A DNA stretch of 64,000 nucleotides from Nomia melanderi (lineage: Eukaryota > Arthropoda > Insecta > Hymenoptera > Halictidae): positions 21,023,660 to 21,087,659 of the forward strand of contig NC_134999.1 in the NCBI RefSeq assembly GCF_051020985.1, given 5' to 3'. A program made the position numbers and the translations under genes. Position 1 is the stretch's first letter. Each line of letters begins with the position of its first letter. The notes beneath the pieces are model-generated. The model saw only the letters and a program-made list of their open reading frames with translations, made no database searches and was not told the origin of the DNA. This document shows positions 1 to 10,100 of the stretch, in pieces.

Positions 1-120
1 TTAATATTTCACATATTAATGAACATCACACGAAACTTAACATTAAATATTGTACTCCATAATTTTTCTGTGCCAGATCGAGTGGCGACTGAGAGGAGCC
101 TATGGAGTGCAAAGGGTTAA
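1..120 (+). repeat. Right end of a TTAA element, family A
   Basis: Cut by the window edge. It ends AGTGCAAAGGGTTAA and shares its subterminal GTGGCGACTGAGAG with the copies ending at 57898 and 59271. A TTAA target and a CCC.../...GGG terminus are typical of piggyBac-like non-autonomous elements. No transposase is present. Confidence 0.7.
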
Positions 121-703
121 TTATAATAATATTATAATTAATATATATTATAATTTTTATTATATATATAAATATATATATATAAGAAGAGAATACTGAA
201 GAGATTGAAAGTCATTAGTCATTTAGAAATAATCGGGTTAAACGAAACTTTTCTGGAATAGTCTGGTAAAAACGTTTCACCTAACAACCTATAGCTTCAT
301 GGTTTACCACAGAAGTTCGCGTATGCATACTTTTCTCCTCGCTGCATAGAAATTCTACTTGTGTTTCAGAGATCTTCTTGAAGGCTGGTAATGACGCGGA
401 GGAACATTGTTAAACAACGTCGACTTAACTAAATTTCCATTGCATCGGACTCTCGTTACCGAATCTGATTCGTTTCATTTTTGTATCTTGCCATTTAGGT
501 TCGTTACATGTAAATTACTCCTCACGCAAACCTCGGAGCTACCGGAGGAATGAAATCGCGACGAAACTTATGGTACATGCGACAAGGTATCGTGTAACGG
601 GAAGGCATTGCATTTCTTACAATCCGTTTCTGACTTTCACCAATGATACTACTCTTTAGGATGGAAATGAAATCCTCGCAGAACAGTCTTTGGTATGCAA
701 CTT

Positions 704-1096
704 TCAACCCTTTGCACTGCAGAAGTTTTTCTACTGGAAATATTCAATCTTCTGATGAGATGTAGATAATATTTTTTGAGATTGACGAGAAGTTGCACCG
801 AGGAAGGAAACTATTTTCTTGCGATATTCCATAATTGATACGTTATACAAAGTTTAATTAACACTTAGACGACCGCTTAAAAAATATTATAACTACCTCT
901 TCCATTATATTCAATTGAACTCATTCAATGAATTCAGTTAGAAATTTTGTAAAAACAAGAACCGTATTTGATGAACTGCAAATAATCCCAGTTCAAGACT
1001 CACTAAACAACAAAAGAACCACCTCGGTTGGCCAAGTGTTAAACATCAAACTTTACAGTGTCGCTGTGTCTAATCATTTAGAGTGCAAAGGGTTAA
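704..1096 (+). repeat. TTAA element, family A, split by a second element
   Basis: Left end is TCAACCCTTTGCACTGCAGA and right end is TTAGAGTGCAAAGGGTTAA. The internal order matches the copies at 57652-57898 and 59027-59271, except that an unrelated 185-bp element (858-1042) interrupts it at a TTAA. Confidence 0.75.
858..1042. repeat. Small TTAA element nested inside family A
   Basis: Termini are TTAACACTTAGACGACCG and CGGTTGGCCAAGTGTTAA, imperfect inverted repeats. TTAA also lies directly outside the left end (854-857). It occupies the position where sister copies read TTAACATTAAATAT. Confidence 0.7.
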
Positions 1097-1303
1097 CGCC
1101 TTTCAATCGCCATTTGATTTGACCGAACAAAATGATCAAATTTTATATAATGTATCGACACATGGAACATCGATATAAACTAGTTCTGTCACTTAATTTA
1201 TACAAGGTATTTCTCTATGTTAGTTGTAAAACATACCATCGACATTTAATCAGAAAATAATGAATATTTATTGAGAAAAATATTCTCGAGTGCAAAGGGT
1301 TGA
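1093..1303 (-). repeat. TTAA element, family A variant, truncated end
   Basis: This matches the reverse complement of the copy at 21414-21632: CAATCGCCATTTGATTTGAC, then ACATGGAACATCGA, then TCGAGTGCAAAGGGTTGA. It lacks about 17 terminal bases on its left and abuts the element ending at 1096, sharing its TTAA. Confidence 0.65.
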
Positions 1304-1472
1304 TTCTGCGTCGGAACCGATGTCAGCGGCTGGAGAAGTTTCTTTCGTTGTAAACGGTGGAAGGAAAATGCGTCACCTTTCCAAGCAGCGTGTGCCATTT
1401 CCGAGAATCACGAAACACATACCAGGTTCTTTATACAACGGAAATTAGGTAACTTAAGTTTCTTGTGACCGG

Positions 1473-1877
1473 TTAACACGTTAAGTGCCCAGCCCGACTT
1501 GCTTGTCGTTCCGTTCAGGCCCAGACGCGGCTGTCGCCACTGACGGACGAGCCGAAATATCGGCTTGAGGAGCGGAGTTTTCTCAATGCTATAATAATAA
1601 TTCCCGAATATCAGGTTCAAAGGTGGCAAAGAATTTAACACAAAAAGTTAGCACCTTGTGCAATGAATGTAAAAGCAAACCACACCTCTCTTTACCCTGT
1701 TTTAATAAACTACATTAACTTTCTTTAAATATTATATTCTTTTTTTTCAAGCCTTGAGTGAACAAAAACCGATGTCGCCTAAGGAAAATATTTAGTCTCA
1801 CATCAGTGCGTAAGGACCGACACGCGCGGTCGTGTAACATGAACCTAAAGGGACCGGCGTGGCGTTTAACGTGTTAA
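1473..1877. repeat. TTAA element of 405 bp
   Basis: Termini are TTAACACGTTAAGTGCC and GGCGTTTAACGTGTTAA, an inverted repeat with two mismatches. The 77-codon open frame inside has no recognisable product. The first 12 bases of its terminus match the elements at 2401-2617 and 61885-62126. Confidence 0.65.
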
Positions 1878-2366
1878 GTAGAAACGTTCGCTGCATGGTT
1901 CGCACATTATGCACGTGCCTGTATTATGCTTGAAAATGTTGAGCAAGTTTCGTGTTTGTACCATTCGATGCGGTTACAGGTACAAAATCTAAGGACAGTT
2001 CAGCGACAGTAGCGGCGGAATCGATGTCGACGAGGCGCTCTCTAGCCGCGGAGTACTCGTCGCGGCCTGCCAACGAGATAACAAGTGATCAAAGCTAGCG
2101 CGAAACGTTATTCGAACTCTCTAAGTAATAGTCGACTCATGGAGCGATTACAATCTACACGACGACCTTTACGAATATTATTCCGATTCGTTGTTTCAAA
2201 TCATCCCGCACGAATGTTTCGGTGCGCAGCGAACCAACTTACCCGAGTTACTCTTCTAATGCGAATGTTTCGACTCGAATGCCGGTTACATCGGATTCAG
2301 GGGCATTCGAGAGATCGGATCGAGTAATTTTCTTCGGCAACCGATTCGATCGAAATCGTTCACGTC

Positions 2367-2776
2367 TTAACACATTGAGCGCCGGCGATTTAAGAGACAT
2401 TTAACACGTTAAGCGTTTTCCCATAGAGTTTGTCTTTTGTAGCAAAGAAAAGTAGGAATACTTATGAATTGTTTGGCGTTGCAACGTTTGCGTTACACTA
2501 TTATCAACTTAGTTGCTTTATTAAACATTTTTATTTCACATCGGTTGTCTTGTATGTTACGATTGTTTTTTAGTCATTCAGAAGCGTCAGCGGTTGACAT
2601 GGCGCTTAACGTGTTAAAGCCTGAGGCTTCGTTCGCTTTTATCTGATCGATGAGTAGCCAAAAAAAATATTCAGAACATACATTTTCGTAAAATAGTACA
2701 TTTTAATTATTCGTCAAACCCAGAAATGGAAATCCAGAAACCCGCATTATTGCAGGGCCGGCGCTCAATGTGTTAA
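2367..2776. repeat. TTAA element interrupted by another TTAA element
   Basis: Termini are TTAACACATTGAGCGCCGGC and GCCGGCGCTCAATGTGTTAA, a perfect 20-bp inverted repeat. A second element occupies 2401-2617. With that removed the element is about 190 bp. Confidence 0.8.
2401..2617. repeat. Nested TTAA element, 217 bp
   Basis: Termini are TTAACACGTTAAGCG and CGCTTAACGTGTTAA. A second copy lies at 61885-62126 in the opposite orientation, sharing long internal stretches such as TTGCAACGTTTGCGTTACAC. Confidence 0.85.
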
Positions 2777-4214
2777 AAGTGTACTCGAATGATTCTCACC
2801 GCAAAACGCAACGGGCCGACCGTGAACAGCGATCATTCGCGCACGCTCGTTATTCGCCGGTTTTGCAGTGACAACGTGAAGAAGCATCATCTCCTTTCGA
2901 ACAGTCTTAAATGCGTCTACTGCTTTCTCGCCTTAAGATTTAAGAGTTAAGATTTAAGCTACCCCCTATACACACAATTTTATACAATTAGGCATTCGTT
3001 TGGGCTTCATTGTTCGTTTACACGTTAAAGATAACTCGAAGACCAAACCGTTAACTACCTCTATATATACTTGCAACGATGCGACCATCGTCTACGCAAA
3101 TTTCATCAATTAACAGTTCAATTAGAGAACCATCTACCGCTCGGTTTATCTTTAACGTTAGACGAACAATGTACACTGTTGATCATTAGACTGCGAACGT
3201 TATGTAAATACAGACAGTTCGAAGAATTTCAATCAAAGGAAACAAGTCGCACTCGTCAACGTCACGAAACGTTCGACCGTATTTCGACCGTGAGAACCAA
3301 GGATATGTATCCGCATGAAATTCGCAGTCTAAGTGATTCGCCTCGATCCGCCTTCGGACGTGTATATCAAACGTTCGTTCTGCTTCCGAATCACGTATGC
3401 ATCGTAGATCCTACCACGGATTTGGCGTTGTTCTCTGGAACGTATCCGCGTGATATGGTTCGCTTTTTATATGGTCCGTAGAATTCCGTGTTCGACGCAG
3501 TAAGTAGTGCGTGGATAAGGCCCTAAATATACAGGGTGTAAAAAGAAACGTATTTGTCGTGATTCCGAAGACTCGAGATCCGAATTCCCGTTCGTCGTTC
3601 CAACGTGCACCGTTCCACGGACGCAATGTCGATGAGGAACTATCGTTTCCCTTCGTCGTAAACTGTAAGAGCGAGAGATCGTTAACATATCCGTCGAGTC
3701 GTTGCGCTTCTGTCGTCCGAGTTTCGTCGGTGAATTTCAAGAGGACAAATATATTTATTTACACTCTGCATGTGAAAAGTTTAGTAAAAACGTTCGGCAG
3801 TACTGACACAATAGACGCGTGCGAATCGCTCGTCGATGATCGGTATACTCGTTCGTATCGCCCGTTCAACTTAAAATTCCTCGGACGTCCGCGCCGAGCT
3901 CGTTCTAGGCTAACTGTAAGTCTGAACTCGTCTATTCGCCTGCTAGTTTCTTTGTACAACAGGCGTTCGCGTTTTGAAACGGCAACGGATCGACACGCTC
4001 GTGCCTTTGCGAATCAGTCGTTGTTCGAATGGAAATCCGTCGTGATTCTAAGTTGAACGGGGCCAATACAGGGTGTCCAACCAAATGTTCTCGCGTCAAA
4101 CGCTTCGTTCGCTGGAGTTCCAATCGAATTTCGTCTGGACCGTTTCGCGTGACTCCTAATCGTTCTGAATGGCTTTGAACACAGGTGGTTGAACTTGCCA
4201 TGTACTTCACGGTG

Positions 4215-4614
4215 TTAACCCTTTGCGGACGAGGGTTCTTAAACATACGGAACCTTCAACGTATGAAGCTAAATGATCGATTCAACACGTTCACGCCGTG
4301 TAATTTCGTAATTATCTTAAATTCTCAAAATTGATCGAAATATTGAAATGATCAATAAGTGAACTAATTCTCAACTATATGGCAATGTTTTCTAATTACC
4401 AAACCATTCGACGAGCCAAGTATTTCATGCTACACGTCTAACGAGCCATCAGTGGTAATTGTCTAATGTGATATCTTACTGTGAGCCACCGGTGGTACAC
4501 GGCGTGAACGTGTTAATGGAAGAAAGGAAGCTACGTTCTGATTTGCTCGCGAGGTAGTCTTCTAAATACGATTTCGTCTTACCAAAACGCCGACGTCCGT
4601 CCGTAAAGGGTTAA
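4215..4614. repeat. TTAA element interrupted by another TTAA element
   Basis: Termini are TTAACCCTTTGCGGACG and CGTCCGTAAAGGGTTAA, with one mismatch. A 236-bp element is inserted at 4281-4516. Confidence 0.75.
4281..4516. repeat. Nested element with ACACGTTCACGCCGTG termini
   Basis: The left end is TTCAACACGTTCACGCCGTG and the right end is CACGGCGTGAACGTGTTAA. The inverted repeat of about 20 bp has one mismatch, inside the target site itself (TTCA versus TTAA). Confidence 0.75.
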
Positions 4615-4862
4615 AGAGTTATATTTCTATAAGGAACAGGTCAACAGCTTCTCATCAGCGAATGGAAGCCTGCAATACGTTGCCGTTGACGTAGCCATCA
4701 AATATTTTAGACTGAATCGTGTTCGAATATTCCACGTGCAGGGAATACTTCAGACTTAAGGTGTTCGAGGCGGAACACCCTGTATACGGTTGCGGTTTGA
4801 CTCAAGATTTCTACTCCAATTAGATTCGTGTCTCGCGTAATCTACGGTTGCACGAACGATTC

Positions 4863-5356
4863 TTAACCAGTTAACTGTGTTCGACGAGTATACACGTCAT
4901 CGTAAAGCTTGATACTAATTCTTTCAGCGATGAATTCTTTATTTTCTCACGTAAACGTAACTCTTCTTTGTTTCGCTTTGACCTTTCATTAACCCTCTAT
5001 GGGCCGAATTTTTGTTCACAATTATAACAGAATCTATGCAGTACAAAATTAATAAATACCCATGTATGACCAAAAATTAACAATGTATTCAATACTTTCA
5101 ATAATTTCATCGAACGAATACATTTTGTAACTTCCAAGTTATAACGACGTTAAACTTACGCCTGAGTGTATGAAAGTTTAAGTTAACTGATTACTTAATT
5201 TTATTCACTACTCTGAGCGCAGAATGAAATAAATCAACAAGATGCCAATGCACTGATATGTCATTTCAAAGTTACATGAGCCTGCACGCGCCATTTTATT
5301 TCATTGCGCGCAGAACGATAGGTTTTCCCAACTAAATTCCACAGTTAACTGGTTAA
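4863..5356. repeat. TTAA element of 494 bp with perfect 17-bp termini
   Basis: Termini are TTAACCAGTTAACTGTG and CACAGTTAACTGGTTAA. The interior is AT-rich and has an internal TTAACCCTCTATGGGCC at about 4989, which may mark a fragment of another element. Confidence 0.75.
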
Positions 5357-5640
5357 AAACGCGCAAGTTGCTCGAGAAATTTCGCGCGTATATATAAAAT
5401 GAATTCCGCACGGTGAACTTCACACCTACGACACTTCGGCGAACTTCATTCGTAGTCTAATGGAATGACCCCGTGAACCTACCGGAGGACGGCTTTTACA
5501 TTTCCGTGGAGTCGGCGGAACGAATCGGCGAAGCTTGCTGTTCAATTCGAATCGAAGCGTGTGTCATGTGTGAATGCAGAGATCTAAGCTATTCGCACGT
5601 GTCTAAATGAGAATTTAAGCTGCGAGTATACAGGGTGTCC

Positions 5641-7141
5641 CCGTATACACGTATCGTCTGTTCTTCGGAGTCGCCTGGCTCTGTCTCGTGTCTTTCGTTT
5701 AATCCTGAACAGACGACACACGCATGTCGCGCATGTATCGTTCCGTAACGCGTACGGCCACGAAATTATTTACACTAAGACTCTGTGATCTTGTTACGAG
5801 ATCAAAACGATCTCTCGTGATATCTACAGATTCGCTAAAATAAAAATTGCACCTAAAGCCAGTACGCTTTGCTGTACGTTCTCCTTTCGTTGGACAATTC
5901 AGACGAATCTGTGTCTGTAAAAAATCATAGTTCACGTTTACTCTATCCAGTAAAGTGATAAATACAGATTAAAAATGCTTTGAGACTTCTTTCCGCGGAT
6001 TCTATGATCGCTTGTGGTTAGTGGATTAAATAGCAATTAACTACAAGTAACGCATTCACGCCGATTGTATAAGAATCTGGAAGTTTCATTCAGGACTGAT
6101 CAAACTGAACGAACCAAGGATGTGTAAATAGCTTTCTAGTCATCTTCGATTAATTTGTGCTACTCGTTTATGATCGCAAACGACGCTTTCTACGTACTGG
6201 CTGTTCGTTGCATTATGTACAGAAGTACCGCGTAGCTGCAGAGTTGACGTATGCAGAAATTAGCACGCAATACCGCGGTGTACATACGCAAAAAAGATAA
6301 TTGTTTTATCGCAGACTTTACACAGCTAAAGATTGAAAAAGTACAATACAGCCTAATGAGCGTACATAGAGAATGGTATTACATAATATTAGCTCAATTT
6401 CTTCGAGTATTCGAAAGCGTATCGTAGGAATTAAATACATGTATAATTGTCTAGAGCGTTATACAATAAATAATCAATAAAATTGTATATACGATGTGCG
6501 TAAAAGACAAATTGAACAATAGTTTGTACAAGTCATCGGTATTCTGTAAAATTGATAAAAACATCGAATCGTTTTATACATACAAATGCAGTATTCAAAT
6601 GGGGAAATAAATTGCAATATACAACATCTGAATACCCGAGTTAATTGTAACATTATCAAGTACAATGATCGTCGAATCGTGTATATACATATTTCTGTGA
6701 GTTGTATACATACATATATATATATATATACACAACGTGCCGAGTAAAGTAAAATAATTCGGGCTAGTCGCGCTCGAGCGAAGAATCTGTATCTAGAAAA
6801 AATTCCAGCTAAACGTTGTCGAGTAACGATCTTTAAAATCTAAGCCTAACACTATATTCAAGAATAAATGAGCGGTGAAAAATGTAGACTATCTTTGTTT
6901 AAATACGTTTGTATAGTAAAACACGTAGTATCTTCAGCTATGCGCATTTCGATCCGTTCACTTATTCAACGTACAAAGTACTAGCTCGTTCGAAGCCTCG
7001 TTTAAAACGGGATTAAATCTAATTAGAACTTGTACGGTTGCACGATACTAGATATAATTCCAAACAGATTCGCGCCGTGTCGCAATCGAGATCGGACACC
7101 CGATTCGAAAATTACCGACTAGCGAGAAGCGCGCCGACAAT
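5641..7141 (-). other. 3' flank of TRPM, probably 3' UTR in part
   Basis: AT-rich sequence directly downstream of the TRPM stop codon. I see no credible coding sequence and no transposon termini, apart from a short TA run at about 6713-6731. Part of it is probably TRPM 3' UTR. I found no minus-strand AATAAA in the last kilobase before the stop, so the cleavage site is not placed. Confidence 0.4.
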
Positions 7142-10100
7142 TTAGCACATAGTCTCCGAAGCTGGAGCAGGTACGGTACTCAGGTTTTTGTCGTTCGGAT
7201 CGGAACTCTCGGAGTCGCGAATCGGCGGTCGTGAAAGCGTCTGTTCGATCTCCCTGGTGACACTGATGGTGGGCGGTGGCCTCCGGGACGACTCCTCGTC
7301 GATGGCTGACGCTCTGCGAAGCTGATGCCTGTGCTCGTTTGATATGAAAAACGGCCCGCCGCTCGCCTCGTCCGAGGTGTGCAAGGCTTCGTCGTCGTCT
7401 CCTATGTACCTCCTCTGTATCAGATCTTCCATTTGCTGGTAGTCGCACTCCTCGGCGTCGCGTAGGTGTTCGTTCTCGATTTGCCAGGCCATCTCTGCGT
7501 TCGACATTTCCGAGTGGTGCCTCACTCTGGACGGCGGCGGAGAAATGGGCGGTGTTCTAGGTGGACTGAGAAGGCCGCAGTAACTTTCCAGTTCATCCGT
7601 GATGCTCGTGTACTCTGCACGCATGGCCAGAAGGATCGACCTCTGCGTGCTGGTCGAGGACACCGAGGGAATCACCGCGACGCGCGGCTCCGCCCAAGTG
7701 ACGCCTCTGGCGACTCCGGAGGGGAAGATCATGACGTCGTCCGACTCGGAACGCGTCCTACTGTTCTGTCTCGTCGGACGTTCCACGGAGTCCTGCCTAG
7801 CCGGCTCCGAGGCCGGAGCTTCGCTGCTCGCTTCTCTGCTCGGCTCCTTGCTGGTCGCATCTCTGCTCGTGTCCCTGCTGAGTTCTCTGCTGGTCTGCCT
7901 GCTGGGATCCGTGCTCGGCTCTCGGCTGCTGGGCTCTCTGCTGAGCTCCCTGCTTTGGTCTCTGCTCTGCTCCCCGCTGGCCTCCCTGCTATCGGACTGC
8001 GACTCTTTCTTCAACGCCTCCCCTGCTCCGTCCGCTTTGCTCACCTCGGTCTCCTGGCTGGTCGTTGTTTTCAGATCATCTTGAGCAGTGTTTCCGTCTC
8101 CGCTGACGGAGGAATCGTTTCTACTGAGATTCTCGCGGGAAGCAACGATGTCCGAGTGCTTCAGCAACTCGTCGTCCATCGGCTGGCCGATGTTCAGGAA
8201 AGTCCCGTCGGTCAGCGAGCGAACCAGCCTCTTACGCTTCGCCGCTATGGTGGGCAGCTGCGTATGGGAATCCGTTTCCGAGAGGACCTCCGACCGCTCC
8301 GACACTCTGCGCTGGCGACCTTCCGTGTCGAAGCTGGACATCGTTTCAATGGTGGGCATGTGCGTTGCCATGAACCGGTGGATCACTCCGAGATGGGCCA
8401 GAGTCTGCTCGTTCAGCTCCTCCAGCTTGCGGATTCGAAATTCTACTGTCTGCGAGACAAAGAAGACGTTTAACCTCTTAGGCATGTTGTTCTCTACGCG
8501 AGTACATTGGAATGAAGTTTTTCATGATTAAATTATAATTTTTCTGAAAGATACGATACACATAATTTGCCTTTAACAATTTACTTTAATAATTAGTGAT
8601 ACAATTGGGTATGATCTATGATATATTGGTAGCGACGGAGCCACTATAGTGGCGCGTCGTGCCTAAGAGGTTAATGGAACGTACGAGAGTTAGGAGTGTT
8701 CTGTTCGTTTCGTTTGTTACCTGGAGCGAAGCGTTCTGGGTGTGCTCCTTTTTGTCGATGTCCTCTATCTTCTGATGCATGTTCTCCACTCTTTCCGTCG
8801 TTATCTTGACGCGCTCCTCCGTGGACATCTGCAGCTTCAACTCTTGCTCGCGGAAGTATCCCTCGACGCAGTCCTCTTCGAAATCGTATAGGCGCTGCAT
8901 GTCGTCGGCTTCTAGGAACAACTTAAGTCCGTTGTCGTACGTTTCACCCGTACTCGCTTTCCCTTGAGTCACATATCGCAGCACATATTTCACCAGCAGA
9001 TATATGTGACAAACTACAATGAGCGGAGGAGGTAAAACAGGTTTCTGCTCGTACTCCATGACAACGGTAAAACGTTGGAACTTCCAAACCTGGTGCGCCA
9101 CCGCGTTTACCTCGTTGAAAATATTATTAAAGACCGCGATCAGTAGATTGATCATCAGTATGTTCGCGATTAAAAGATAAATGGACATTACAGCAGGCGT
9201 GATCCAGCGGCCTGGAAGACACGGTATCATTCCCGGCTCGTCCCCGCAGTCTGGATCAATGTTGTCCGCGTACACTTCTCCGTACAACATAAAATACGGC
9301 TCCATAAATATCTGTGGGATAAACCGTGTGATTCTCTCGCAAATATTATTACTTAACGTTGATCATAGAAATACATACGTCTCGAATGATCTTTAATTTC
9401 GGCTCAGCGTTGGGGTTCAGAATAGCCTGCCGTGTCACTCCAAAACTCATCAGTACAACCAACAACAACACCACGAAGTAGATCATGTTCTTTACCATTT
9501 TTCCCATCATGGTAACCAAAGGACCTGTAACAAGCAGTTCGGATTTATTCACCTGATACGCGTTACATGAATGATAACGTAAATAGGAAGAGATATTAAC
9601 ATACCGAAATACTTGTTTACACCAAGGATGTTAAGTATCCGTAAGTACCAATAAATGCAGTCGACACAGTAGATGACGCGACCGACATCCAGAGTGGAAT
9701 GTCTCAAACGCAAGGCCAGGCCAATTTGGAAAAAAATGATGGCAGCTGCGTCGCAAGGGTTCCACATGTTCCACGCCCACACGCTGAATTTATGGGAAAG
9801 AGTGGCTGGCTCCGACGTAGCGATTTCGCGAACCTTCTCGCAGCCCAGCGTGCAAATATACGCAATTGCATAAATCTCTGCCAGCGAGGGATGGTACTCC
9901 ATGTGTATGAGGATGCAGTATGAAAAGAGAAGCAGGAAAATGATGTATGCTATCTGTAACAAGAGAAATATGGATTGCTTACTTATCTTATAATTGAATC
10001 TAATTAGAATATCAAGTGATGCAAGGTAACTCACAGCATTTGCCCAAAACTTTGTGATGGGAGCTGTATAAAATTCATACAACTTCTTCCTTAGCCGCAA

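Larger units (their letters stand above)
3528..4786. repeat. Possible degenerate transposon bounded by inverted TATACAGGGTGT
   Basis: TATACAGGGTGT lies at 3528-3539 and its reverse complement at 4775-4786. Another TACAGGGTGT lies at 4067-4076. The interior contains an open frame at 3511-4056 on the plus strand and overlapping frames on the minus strand, none recognisable. Similar motifs occur at 5627 and 21751. Boundaries are tentative. Confidence 0.3.

Noticed and set aside
3071..4056. Two plus-strand open frames of 136 and 181 codons as a possible gene
   Set aside because: No recognisable domain or splice structure, overlapping minus-strand frames, and location in a transposon-rich field. 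A decayed element is more likely, though a lineage-specific gene cannot be excluded.
7466..8473. Open frame of 335 codons on the plus strand, and a 161-codon one at 7599-8084 rich in Leu-Leu-Ser
   Set aside because: They are antisense shadows of the last TRPM exon; the Leu-rich repeats mirror the SRE repeats of the real protein.
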